Below, in pieces: positions 7,976 through 17,238 of a DNA stretch of 64,000 nucleotides. The notes beneath the pieces were generated by a model. The model ran no database searches, was not told where the DNA came from, and worked only from the letters and a program-made list of their open reading frames with translations. This DNA comes from Limnohabitans sp. 63ED37-2 (lineage in GTDB: Bacteria; Pseudomonadota; Gammaproteobacteria; Burkholderiales; Burkholderiaceae_C): the NCBI RefSeq assembly GCF_001412535.1, contig NZ_CP011774.1, forward strand, positions 2,723,501 through 2,787,500, in the 5' to 3' direction. The stretch's first letter is position 1; every line of letters starts with the position of its first letter. Both the position numbers and the translations under genes were made by a program.

Positions 7976-8076
7976 CTCACAGAGTTGGATAACTCGGACT
8001 TAATTCAAATTAAATGGTCAATCACTTGCATCACAATTTAGCCAAGCATATGTTGCGATCTACATGAGCAGGGGTC

Positions 8077-8877
<801 letters not shown>

Positions 8878-8901
8878 GGGGACTTCTCTGGTTGAATAGG
8901 T

Positions 8902-9759
8902 TCAAGGGTTGCGCACTTGCAAGCGCTGCCAGCCCGCCCAGCGCCCGCCCGCTGGCAAGTTGATAGGCGTGTAGACCTGCGCGGCTTCGATGCACAGCAT
9001 GTGCCGCCAGCCTTCGTCTGGCATGTCGGCCAGACGCTTGCACAGGTCTTGCGCGGGGTTCCAGACCACGGAGTTGGCCCAGCTGGGGCTTTGGCTGATG
9101 TGCAGGGTATCGTTCAGCGTCAGGGGCTGTGGCCCGGCTTCGTAGACGCGGTCAAATTCGGCAGCAAATCGAATCATGTCGGCCGCTTGGGCATGGGTGT
9201 CGGTGAGTGAATCCCATTCGGGCTGACCTCCCAAGCCCTGCAGTGTGGCCTGCGTCACGTCGGGCACGGCCAAATAGGTGTGCAGTGCGCCAGAGAACGC
9301 CAGCGCTTGGGTGTCTGTGTTGTGCACGTCCAGCGTCAGTTGCACGGCACCCGGGCTCAGGTCGATGTGCAGCGCCAAGGCAAAGGCTTGGGGCCACCAG
9401 GCGCGGGTTTGGGCGTTGTCATTCAGACGCAGCGTGAGGCGGGCATGCTCGGCTCCCAGTTCGGGCGCATCGGCCAACCAGGCCACGTTGCGAGCAAATC
9501 CGTGTTTGGGCAAACGGTCGGCCATGGGACCGCGTTGGTTGAACTGCGGAAAGCACACGGGCACACCGCCGCGAATGGCGGCTTGGCCGTCCATGGTGCT
9601 TTTCGGGCTGAGGTACAGGCGCTCTTGCCCGCCCGACACCCAAGACAGCACATGCGCACCGTGCAGCGCCACCCGCAAGTGGTCGCCTTGCGGCAGCGCC
9701 AATTCGCAAGCCGGCAGACCTGCGAACGCGGTGTCGCGACAAGTGGCCTGAGCGCTCAT
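8902..9759 (-). CDS. D-hexose-6-phosphate mutarotase (YeaD-like)
   Basis: Aldose-1-epimerase fold enzyme that interconverts the anomers of glucose-6-phosphate and related sugars. The 285-residue protein has HGAHVLSWV, ERLYLSPKS, AIRGGVPVCFPQF and PKHGFARN, all typical of the YeaD group; a late DEGWRHMLCIE block holds the active-site glutamate. The start MSAQATCRD at 9759 is preferred over a codon two residues upstream. It is inserted between hisA and hisF with gaps of only about 20 bases on each side, so it is presumably co-transcribed, though it has no known step in histidine synthesis. Confidence 0.88.
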   Translation of the reverse strand: MSAQATCRDTAFAGLPACELALPQGDHLRVALHGAHVLSWVSGGQERLYLSPKSTMDGQAAIRGGVPVCFPQFNQRGPMADRLPKHGFARNVAWLADAPELGAEHARLTLRLNDNAQTRAWWPQAFALALHIDLSPGAVQLTLDVHNTDTQALAFSGALHTYLAVPDVTQATLQGLGGQPEWDSLTDTHAQAADMIRFAAEFDRVYEAGPQPLTLNDTLHISQSPSWANSVVWNPAQDLCKRLADMPDEGWRHMLCIEAAQVYTPINLPAGGRWAGWQRLQVRNP

Positions 9760-9780
9760 GTGCAATCGCGAGGGGATGGG

Positions 9781-10521
9781 TCAGCCGTTGAGTTCGTCGG
9801 CGCGTTGCTGCGCCAGCGCGAAGTCGAGGTCACCCGAATACACGGCGCGGCCACAAATCACGCCTTCCACGCCTTCATCTTCCACGGCGCACAGCTGCTC
9901 GATGTCGGCCATATTGGACAGGCCGCCCGAAGCGATCACAGGGATGGTAAGGGCTTGGGCCAGCTTGACGGTGGCGTCGATGTTGATGCCGCTGAGCATG
10001 CCGTCGCGGCCGATGTCGGTGTAGATGATGGACTCAACGCCCCAGTCTTCGAACTTCTTGGCCAAGTCCACCACTTCGTGGCCGGTGAGCTTGCTCCAGC
10101 CGTCGGTGGCCACTTTGCCGTCTTTGGCGTCCAGGCCCACGATGATGTGGCCACCAAAGGCGGTGCAGGCGTCTTTCAAGAAGCCGGGGTTCTTGACGGC
10201 GGCGGTGCCGATGATGACGTATCGCAGGCCGCTGTCGATGTATTTTTCAATCGTGTCCAGATCGCGGATGCCGCCACCCAGCTGCACCGGAATGTCGTCG
10301 CCCACGGCCTTGAGGATGGACTTGATGGCACTGAAGTTTTGCGGCTTGCCTGCGAAGGCACCGTTCAGATCCACCAGGTGCAAGCGGCGTGCGCCTTTTT
10401 CCAGCCAAGTGCGGGCCATGGCGGCGGGGTCTTCGCCAAAGGTCGTGGCTTGGTCCATATCGCCTTGCTTGAGGCGAACGCAGTGGCCGTCTTTGAGGTC
10501 AATGGCGGGGATCAGAATCAT
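9781..10521 (-). CDS. hisA: phosphoribosylformimino-AICAR-phosphate isomerase
   Basis: HisA isomerises ProFAR to PRFAR before ring closure by HisHF. The 246-residue barrel starts MILIPAIDLKDGHCVRL with catalytic Asp8, carries GGGIRD and the second aspartate in YTDIGRDGM, and a phosphate loop ASGGLSN. Length is standard. Confidence 0.97.
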   Translation of the reverse strand: MILIPAIDLKDGHCVRLKQGDMDQATTFGEDPAAMARTWLEKGARRLHLVDLNGAFAGKPQNFSAIKSILKAVGDDIPVQLGGGIRDLDTIEKYIDSGLRYVIIGTAAVKNPGFLKDACTAFGGHIIVGLDAKDGKVATDGWSKLTGHEVVDLAKKFEDWGVESIIYTDIGRDGMLSGINIDATVKLAQALTIPVIASGGLSNMADIEQLCAVEDEGVEGVICGRAVYSGDLDFALAQQRADELNG

Positions 10522-10569
10522 GGCGAATTAAAAAAGGCTGAGGGGCTGAAAATCGGCAGTGAAAACTTC

Positions 10570-11226
10570 TCAAGGCTGCCAGTGGAGGAAATTGCGGAAC
10601 AAGGCCAAGCCCTGGGCCGCGCTTTTTTCGGGGTGAAACTGGGTGGCAAAAATATTGTCACGGGCAATGGCGCAGGCAAAGCGGCCGCCGTAATCGGTCT
10701 GGGCCGCGCTGTGCGCCGGGTTGGCCACCTGGGCATAGAAACTGTGCACAAAATAATACCAGCTGCCGTCCTCGACGCTTTGCCATAGGGCATGCGCTGG
10801 TTGGTCTTGCCAGACCTGGTTCCAGCCCATCTGTGGCACTTTGAAGCGTGTGCCATCGGGCTGGATGCGTCCGGCCAAATCGAACTTGACCACACGGCCA
10901 GGGATCAGGCCCAAACCGGGCGTATCGCCTTCGTCGCTGTGGTCCAGCAGCATTTGCATGCCCACACACACACCAAACAGGGGTTTGGTGGCCGCAGCTT
11001 CGAGCACGGCTTCCATCAAACCCGACTCGCACAGCTCGCGCATGCAATCGGGCATGGCGCCCTGCCCCGGCAAGACCACACGGTGCGCGTTGCGCACGAC
11101 TTGCGGGTCGGATGTGACGGTGACTTCGGCATGGTCCACGCTGGAGGCCGCGTGCATCACCGCCTGCGCCACGCTTCGCAGGTTGCCCATGCCGTAGTCC
11201 ACAACGGCGACGCGGTTGACGCTCAT
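10570..11226 (-). CDS. hisH: imidazole glycerol phosphate synthase, glutaminase subunit
   Basis: Class I glutamine amidotransferase that supplies ammonia to HisF. The 218-residue protein begins MSVNRVAVVDYGMGNLRSV, with nucleophile Cys in FGVCVGMQML and the His/Glu pair in ATQFHPEKS. A longer open frame extends upstream into hisB, but the ATG at 11226 matches the family and lies two bases after the hisB stop. The 48-base gap to hisA is one of the larger ones within this operon. Confidence 0.97.
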   Translation of the reverse strand: MSVNRVAVVDYGMGNLRSVAQAVMHAASSVDHAEVTVTSDPQVVRNAHRVVLPGQGAMPDCMRELCESGLMEAVLEAAATKPLFGVCVGMQMLLDHSDEGDTPGLGLIPGRVVKFDLAGRIQPDGTRFKVPQMGWNQVWQDQPAHALWQSVEDGSWYYFVHSFYAQVANPAHSAAQTDYGGRFACAIARDNIFATQFHPEKSAAQGLALFRNFLHWQP

Positions 11227-11228
11227 GT

Positions 11229-11819
11229 TCAGAGACTTCCTTTGGTCGAGGGGATCACGCCCACCGAGCGCGGATCGAGTTCGAGTGCGGCACGCACGGC
11301 GCGGGCGAAGGCCTTGAAGATGGTCTCGCACTGATGGTGCGCATTGACACCCTTGAGGTTGTCGATGTGCAGTGTGCACAGCGCATGGTTGACAAAGCCC
11401 TGGAAGAACTCATAAACCAGTTGCGTGTCCAGCGTACCCAGCGAGCCGGAAGTGAAGTTCACATCCATGTGCAAACCAGGGCGGCCCGAAAAATCCACCA
11501 CCACGCGAGTTAGGGCTTCGTCGAGCGGCACGTAGGCGTGGCCATAACGGCGGATGCCTTTTTTGTCGCCAATGGCCTGCGCAAATGCCTGGCCCAAGGT
11601 GATGCCGATGTCTTCGACCGTGTGGTGACCGTCGATGTGCAAGTCGCCTTCACAAGCGATGTCCAAGTCGATCAAACCGTGACGCGCGATCTGGTCGAGC
11701 ATGTGGTCCAGAAAACCGATGCCCGAAGCCAGCTTGGCTTGGCCCGTGCCGTCGAGGTTTAGGGCGACACGGATGTTCGTCTCGGCCGTCTTGCGGGTGA
11801 CTGCAGCGGTGCGGTTCAT
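11229..11819 (-). CDS. hisB: imidazoleglycerol-phosphate dehydratase
   Basis: HisB dehydrates imidazole glycerol phosphate to imidazole acetol phosphate at a dimanganese site. The 196-residue monofunctional form has the metal histidines in DGHHTVEDIGI and in AHHQCETIFKAFARA, and FLDHMLDQIARHG. There is no N-terminal phosphatase domain, unlike E. coli HisB. It overlaps hisC by four bases. Confidence 0.97.
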   Translation of the reverse strand: MNRTAAVTRKTAETNIRVALNLDGTGQAKLASGIGFLDHMLDQIARHGLIDLDIACEGDLHIDGHHTVEDIGITLGQAFAQAIGDKKGIRRYGHAYVPLDEALTRVVVDFSGRPGLHMDVNFTSGSLGTLDTQLVYEFFQGFVNHALCTLHIDNLKGVNAHHQCETIFKAFARAVRAALELDPRSVGVIPSTKGSL

Positions 11820-12898
11820 AAGGAAGCTTTCAGAGCGGCAAGGAGTTGGTCGTTTTCTGCGGCCGTGCCCACCGTCAGGCGCAGGCAGTTGGCGAGCAAT
11901 GGGTGCATTTTAGAAATGTTCTTGATCAGCACACCGTGGGCCTTCAGACCCTCAAAGGTTTTGGCCGCATCGGGCACGCGGGCCAGGATCATGTTGGCCT
12001 CGCTGGGGAACGGGGTCACACCGGGCCAGGTGGCGAGTTCTTTCAGCAAACGGGCACGCTGCTCGCGCAGGTCTTTGGCTTGTGCTACAAACACCTCGGC
12101 GTGCTCCAGGGCAAACAGCGCACACTCGTAATTCAACACGCTGATGTTGTAGGGTGGGCGCACTTTGTCGATCTCGGCGATCAGCGCCCTGGGGCCGATC
12201 ATGTAGCCCAGACGCACACCTGCCAGGCCGAATTTGCTGAGCGTGCGCATCAACAGGACATGCGAATGGCGCATGATGCGGTCCATGTAGCTCTTGCTGG
12301 CAAAGGGTTGGTAGGCCTCGTCCATGACGACCAGGCCACCTTGTGCGCCTTGGGCCAACACGATTTTCTCGATCGTCTCGTCGTTCCACAGGTTGCCCGT
12401 GGGGTTGTTGGGGTAAGCCAGGTAAACAATGGAAGGCTTGTGCTGATCGATGGCGGCCAGCATGGCGGCTTCGTCGAGTTCAAAGTCGGCCGTGAGGGGC
12501 ACGCCGTGGAAAGCGAGGCCTTGCAGTTGGGCGCTCATCGCGTACATCACAAAGCCCGGCAGCGGGGCCAAGATGCTTGCGCCGGGCACATCGCAGGCCA
12601 TGGCCAACAAAGAGATCAATTCGTCCGAGCCGTTGCCCAGCATGATGTCGAAGCCTTCGGGCATGCCTGCGTAACTTGCCAGCGCATGGCGCAACTCGTT
12701 CACGCGGCCATCGGGGTAGCGGTTGAGCGCCAAGGCCCCCAGTCGCTCGCCCAGCGCTTTTTGCAGCTCAGCGGGCAAGTGGTGTGGGTTTTCCATCGCG
12801 TCAAGCTTGACCATGCCGACCGAGTCCTGGATGGCGTAGGCATGCATGGACTGCACGTCTTGACGGATGCGTTGCATCAGTTGGGGGCTCACGGTCAT
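11816..12898 (-). CDS. hisC: histidinol-phosphate aminotransferase
   Basis: PLP enzyme converting imidazole acetol phosphate to histidinol phosphate with glutamate. In 360 residues it shows LDAMENPHHLP at the N terminus, LGNGSDELI, YPNNPTGN, the DEAY aspartate, and the Schiff-base lysine in RTLSKFGLAGVRLGY. Coupled to hisD by a four-base overlap. Confidence 0.96.
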   Translation of the reverse strand: MTVSPQLMQRIRQDVQSMHAYAIQDSVGMVKLDAMENPHHLPAELQKALGERLGALALNRYPDGRVNELRHALASYAGMPEGFDIMLGNGSDELISLLAMACDVPGASILAPLPGFVMYAMSAQLQGLAFHGVPLTADFELDEAAMLAAIDQHKPSIVYLAYPNNPTGNLWNDETIEKIVLAQGAQGGLVVMDEAYQPFASKSYMDRIMRHSHVLLMRTLSKFGLAGVRLGYMIGPRALIAEIDKVRPPYNISVLNYECALFALEHAEVFVAQAKDLREQRARLLKELATWPGVTPFPSEANMILARVPDAAKTFEGLKAHGVLIKNISKMHPLLANCLRLTVGTAAENDQLLAALKASL

Positions 12899-14289
12899 GT
12901 CGGCTCTCGCATGGGGGGAACAGGGTTCAAGCGCAACTCAGCGGCGCGGGCGTGCGCTTGCAAACCTTCACCATAGGCCAGCTCGGCGGCGATGCGGCCC
13001 AGAGGCTGGGCACCGGCTTCGCTCACCTCGATCAGGCTGCTGCGTTTTTGGAAGTCGTACACGCCCAGTGGCGAGGAGAAACGCGCCGTGCCGCTGGTGG
13101 GCAGCACATGGTTGGGACCAGCGCAGTAGTCGCCCAGCGACTCGCTGGTGAAAGCCCCCATAAAGATGGCCCCGGCGTGGCGCAACAGCGGCTCCCAGCG
13201 GTGCGGGTCGCGGCTCGACACCTCCAGGTGCTCGGGCGCAATGCGATTGCTGATGGCGCAGGCTTCTTCCATGCTGCGCGTGAGGATCAAAGCGCCCCGG
13301 TCGTTGAGCGACTTGGCGATGATCTCGCGGCGGGGCATGGTGGGCAGCAGGCGGTCAATGGCGGCTTGCACTTCGGCGATGTAGGCCGCATCGGGGCACA
13401 GCAAGATGCTTTGCGCCAACTCGTCGTGCTCGGCCTGGCTGAACAAATCCATCGCCACCCAATCGGCGGGCGTGCTGCCATCGGCCAAGACCAGAATTTC
13501 TGAGGGGCCCGCGATCATGTCGATGCCCACGGTGCCGAACACCCGCTTTTTGGCACTGGCCACATAGGCGTTGCCCGGGCCGGTGATCTTGTCCACTTTG
13601 GGGATGGTGGCGGTGCCATAGGCCAAAGCCGCCACGGCTTGCGCACCACCCACCGTGAAGGCACGCGTGACACCCGCCACATAGGCGGCGGCCAACACGA
13701 GTTCATTGCGCTCACCCCGGCTGGAAGCGGTCGCCTCTCCAGAGCCGCCCGTGGCCACGCTGCCGCGCACGGGGGTGGGCACCACCATGATGATGTCTTG
13801 CACACCGGCCACATGCGCGGGGATGGCGTTCATCAACACCGAAGAAGGGTAAGCGGCTTTGCCACCAGGCACATAAATGCCCACGCGGTCGAGCGGTGTG
13901 ACTTTTTGACCGAGCAGCGTGCCGTCTTCGTCGCGGTAGCTCCAGCTCTCGCCCGAGGCCTTTTTCTGGGCTTCGTGGTACGTGCGCACGCGTGCGGCGG
14001 CGGCTTGTAGGGCTTCGCGTTGTGCGGCGGGCAGGCTGTCGAGTGCCGCTTTCAGTTCGGCTTGGGTGATCTCCAAAGCTTTCACATCGGGCGCTTGCAG
14101 GCCATCAAAACGCTGGGTGTATTCCAGAACGGCGTCATCGCCACGCTTTTGCACATCGGCCAGGATGTCGGCCACACGTCGCTCGATGGCGGCGTCGGTG
14201 TCGGCAGACCAATGCAGGCGGGCCGCAAAGGCCGCTTCAAAACCGGCGTCGGCCGTGTTCAGTTGCAAAGGTTTGGGGTGCAATCCCAT
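12895..14289 (-). CDS. hisD: histidinol dehydrogenase, with an internal insertion
   Basis: HisD oxidises histidinol to histidine in two NAD-dependent steps. The 464-residue protein has VGIYVPGG, GGAQAVAALAYGT, KITGPGN, MIAGPSEILV, QAEHD and EHLEV, so all catalytic blocks are present. Between VVPTP and ERNELVLAAAYVAGV there is an extra segment of about 18 residues (174-191), rich in Gly, Ser, Ala and Thr, where relatives have only one or two residues. This makes the protein longer than the usual 430-440. The frame is intact through it. Confidence 0.96.
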   Translation of the reverse strand: MGLHPKPLQLNTADAGFEAAFAARLHWSADTDAAIERRVADILADVQKRGDDAVLEYTQRFDGLQAPDVKALEITQAELKAALDSLPAAQREALQAAAARVRTYHEAQKKASGESWSYRDEDGTLLGQKVTPLDRVGIYVPGGKAAYPSSVLMNAIPAHVAGVQDIIMVVPTPVRGSVATGGSGEATASSRGERNELVLAAAYVAGVTRAFTVGGAQAVAALAYGTATIPKVDKITGPGNAYVASAKKRVFGTVGIDMIAGPSEILVLADGSTPADWVAMDLFSQAEHDELAQSILLCPDAAYIAEVQAAIDRLLPTMPRREIIAKSLNDRGALILTRSMEEACAISNRIAPEHLEVSSRDPHRWEPLLRHAGAIFMGAFTSESLGDYCAGPNHVLPTSGTARFSSPLGVYDFQKRSSLIEVSEAGAQPLGRIAAELAYGEGLQAHARAAELRLNPVPPMREPT

Positions 14290-14291
14290 GT

Positions 14292-14933
14292 TCAGTCTTT
14301 CTTCACTGCGCCCGCAAAGGCGTCGATGATGGCGCGGATCGGCGCTTGCTTGAGTTTGAGCGCCGCCTGGTTCACGACCAAGCGCGAGCTGATGTCCATG
14401 ATGCGTTCGACCTCGACCAAATGGTTGGCCTTGAGCGTGTTGCCGGTGGACACCAGATCGACGATGGCATCGGCCAGGCCCGTGAGTGGCGCCAGCTCCA
14501 TGCTGCCGTACAGCTTGATCAGGTCAACGTGCACGCCTTTGGTGGCAAAAAAGTCGCGGGCGATGGTCGTGTATTTGGTGGCCACTTTCAGGCGAGCACC
14601 TGTGCGCACCAGCGCCGCGTAGTCGTCATCGGCCCGCACCGCCACGCTCATGCGGCATTTGGCGATGTTCAGGTCAAGCGGCTGATACAAGCCCTGGCCG
14701 CCATGCTCAATGAGGGTGTCAAGACCGGTCACACCCAGATCGGCTCCGCCGTATTCCACATAGGTGGGCACATCGCTGGCCCGCACCAGCACCACACGCA
14801 CGTTGGCTTGGTTGGTGGGCAAGATCAGCTTGCGCGATTTTTCGGGGTCTTCGAGCACCTCGATGCCAGCGGCTTTGAGCAGCGGCAGGGTTTCGTCAAA
14901 GATGCGTCCTTTGGACAGGGCCAGCGTGATCAT
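14292..14933 (-). CDS. hisG: ATP phosphoribosyltransferase, short form
   Basis: First enzyme of histidine synthesis, joining ATP and PRPP. At 213 residues it is the short form that lacks the C-terminal regulatory domain and needs the HisZ partner for activity and feedback control; hisZ is not in this window. Motifs are LALSKGRIFDETLP, GGADLGVTGLDTL and the PRPP loop DAIVDLVSTGNTL. The start overlaps the murA stop by four bases. Confidence 0.96.
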   Translation of the reverse strand: MITLALSKGRIFDETLPLLKAAGIEVLEDPEKSRKLILPTNQANVRVVLVRASDVPTYVEYGGADLGVTGLDTLIEHGGQGLYQPLDLNIAKCRMSVAVRADDDYAALVRTGARLKVATKYTTIARDFFATKGVHVDLIKLYGSMELAPLTGLADAIVDLVSTGNTLKANHLVEVERIMDISSRLVVNQAALKLKQAPIRAIIDAFAGAVKKD

Positions 14934-16195
14934 TTGACTCTTTCAATGTCGGCACCCAGGCCGCGCAGTTTCAATTCCATCCGGTCGTAGCCGCGGTCCA
15001 GGTGGTAAATGCGGTCGACGATGGTTTCGCCTTCGGCCACCAAACCGGCAATCACCAAGCTGGCTGAGGCCCGCAAATCGGTGGCCATCACGGTAGCGCC
15101 CGAGAGCTTTTCCACGCCCTCGATCACCGACACCTTGCCGTCGATCTGGATGTGCGCACCCAGGCGCACCAGCTCGTTGACGTGCATGAAGCGGTTTTCA
15201 AAAATCGTTTCGGTCACTTTGCTCGCGCCTTGCGAGATGCAGTTGAGCGCCATGAACTGCGCCTGCATGTCGGTCGGAAAACCCGGGTATTCGGTGGTGC
15301 GAAAGCTCTGGGCCTTCAGTCGGCCGTCGGCCTTGACGCGGATGAAATCATTACCCGCCTCGATGGTGGCCCCGGCATCACGCAGCTTTTCGATGACCAC
15401 TTCGAGGTGGTCGGCGCGGCCGTGACGCAAGACCACATCGCCGCCCGTGGCCGCCACAGCACAAAGGAAGGTGCCCGCTTCGATGCGGTCGGCCACCACT
15501 TGGTGCTCACAACCGTGCAAACGGTCCACACCCTGAATGCGGATGCGGCGCGTGCCGTGGCCTTCGATCTTCGCGCCCATCTTGATCAGCATCTCGGCCA
15601 GGTCGGGAATCTCGGGCTCCTGGGCGGCGTTTTCGAGCACCGTCTCGCCTTCGGCCAAAGCAGCAGCCATCATGAAGTTTTCAGTGCCGGTGACGGTGAC
15701 CATGTCGGTGGTGATGTGTGCACCTTTGAGGCGCGTGCGGCCTTGGGGCAAGCTGGCCAGCATGTAGCCGTGGTCCACCGTGATGACCGCACCCATGGCC
15801 TGCAGGCCTTTGATGTGCTGGTCGACCGGGCGCGAGCCAATGGCGCAACCGCCGGGCAGCGACACCTTGGCGTGGCCAAAGCGTGCCAACAAAGGACCCA
15901 GCGCCAACACCGAGGCCCGCATGGTTTTCACCAGTTCGTAAGGAGCTTCAGGGTTGTTCAAAGCCCCGGCATTCAGCGTGACGCGACCGTCTTCGTGGTG
16001 CTCAGCTGTCACGCCCATGTTGCGGATCAGCTTGAGCATGGTCGAGACGTCTTGCAGGCGCGGCACATTGGCCAGCGTGACGGGCTCGGCGCTCAGCAAA
16101 GCGGCGCACAACTCGGGCAGGGCAGCGTTCTTGGCGCCCGACACATCGAGCGTGCCTTGCAGGCGGTGGCCACCGCGAATTTTCAGTTTATCCAT
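14930..16195 (-). CDS. murA: UDP-N-acetylglucosamine 1-carboxyvinyltransferase
   Basis: MurA transfers enolpyruvate from PEP to UDP-GlcNAc, the first committed step of peptidoglycan synthesis. The 421-residue protein has SGAKNAALP (catalytic Lys), the Cys loop GGCAIGSRPVDQHIKGL (so fosfomycin-reactive Cys is present), and the C-terminal HLDRGYDRME. Its placement between a BolA-like gene and hisG is a common betaproteobacterial order. Confidence 0.97.
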   Translation of the reverse strand: MDKLKIRGGHRLQGTLDVSGAKNAALPELCAALLSAEPVTLANVPRLQDVSTMLKLIRNMGVTAEHHEDGRVTLNAGALNNPEAPYELVKTMRASVLALGPLLARFGHAKVSLPGGCAIGSRPVDQHIKGLQAMGAVITVDHGYMLASLPQGRTRLKGAHITTDMVTVTGTENFMMAAALAEGETVLENAAQEPEIPDLAEMLIKMGAKIEGHGTRRIRIQGVDRLHGCEHQVVADRIEAGTFLCAVAATGGDVVLRHGRADHLEVVIEKLRDAGATIEAGNDFIRVKADGRLKAQSFRTTEYPGFPTDMQAQFMALNCISQGASKVTETIFENRFMHVNELVRLGAHIQIDGKVSVIEGVEKLSGATVMATDLRASASLVIAGLVAEGETIVDRIYHLDRGYDRMELKLRGLGADIERVK

Positions 16196-16233
16196 GGGTC
16201 AGGTCAGTGCGTTGTGGCCCGAAGGCCTTCGGT

Positions 16234-16476
16234 TCATTTCGCCTGGGCAGCCCATTCGGCGGGCGTGTAGGTCTTCATCGACAAGGCGTGCACCTCGTCT
16301 GTGTGCATTTTTTGGCCCAGCGTGGCGTACACCCGTTGGTGCCGGGCAATGGGGCGCATGCCCGCAAAGGTTTCGGACACGACCACAGCGCTCCAGTGGC
16401 GACCATCACCCTCCACGCTCAGGTGGGTGCACGAAAGGCCTGCGGCGATGATGGCTTGGAGTTGCTCAGCGTTCAT
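16234..16476 (-). CDS. BolA/IbaG-family protein
   Basis: An 80-residue BolA-like protein with CTHLSVEGDGRHWSAVVVSETFAGMRPIARHQRVYATLG, containing the conserved HFxV-like core and invariant histidine, and a truncated C terminus as in IbaG (YrbA). These proteins pair with monothiol glutaredoxins and may handle iron-sulfur clusters. The position directly before murA is the same as for E. coli ibaG. Confidence 0.9.
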   Translation of the reverse strand: MNAEQLQAIIAAGLSCTHLSVEGDGRHWSAVVVSETFAGMRPIARHQRVYATLGQKMHTDEVHALSMKTYTPAEWAAQAK

Positions 16477-16482
16477 GGGGTT

Positions 16483-17238
16483 TCAGCTTCGGATTTTGTA
16501 GCCGATGCGCAAAAGGTGAAGGGTCAAGGCACTGATGGCGGCCAAGGCAGTGCCCACCACCGCCAGGCTGATCCATGGGGAAACATCGCTTTGGCCAAAA
16601 AAGCCATAACGGAAGCCATCGATCATGTAGAAAAACGGGTTCAGGTGGCTGAGCTTTTGCCAAAACGGCGGCAAGGACTGGATGGAATAAAACACACCCG
16701 ACAAAAACGTCATGGGCATGATGATGAAGTTCTGGAAGGCGGCCATTTGGTCAAACTTCTCGGCCCACAGCCCAGCAATCACACCCAAAGAGCCCATCAA
16801 AGCCGCGCCCATGACGGCAAAGGCCAAAATCCAAAACGGGTTGACGAAGGTGATGTTGACCATCCAGCCGGTGATGACGAAGACGCCCAAGCCCACGGCC
16901 AGCCCGCGCACCACCGAAGAGCCCACATAGGCCACAAACCAGCTGCGGTGCGACAAAGGCGTGAGCAACAAAAACACCAAGCTGCCCATGATCTTGCTTT
17001 GCACCAGGCTCGACGAGCTGTTGGCAAAAGCGTTTTGCAGCACGCCCATCATCATCAGGCCCGGCAGCAAAAACGAGGTGTAGGCCACACTGTCGTAGAC
17101 CTTGACGTGGTCTTCGAGCACATGGCCGAAGATGAGCATGTACAGCACCGAGGTGAGCACGGGGGCCCCTACGGTCTGGAAAGCCACTTTCCAAAAACGC
17201 AGCACCTCTTTGTAGAGCAGGGTTTGCCAGCCGGTCAT
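16483..17238 (-). CDS. ABC-2 type transporter permease (YadH-like)
   Basis: A 251-residue inner-membrane protein with about six hydrophobic segments and the ABC-2 signature region AEKFDQMAAFQNFIIMPMTFLSGVFYSI near residues 160-190. It resembles E. coli YadH. It overlaps the ATPase gene by four bases, so the two make one exporter. The substrate is not evident; the position between mla and murA hints at an envelope role but that is inference. Confidence 0.9.
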   Translation of the reverse strand: MTGWQTLLYKEVLRFWKVAFQTVGAPVLTSVLYMLIFGHVLEDHVKVYDSVAYTSFLLPGLMMMGVLQNAFANSSSSLVQSKIMGSLVFLLLTPLSHRSWFVAYVGSSVVRGLAVGLGVFVITGWMVNITFVNPFWILAFAVMGAALMGSLGVIAGLWAEKFDQMAAFQNFIIMPMTFLSGVFYSIQSLPPFWQKLSHLNPFFYMIDGFRYGFFGQSDVSPWISLAVVGTALAAISALTLHLLRIGYKIRS

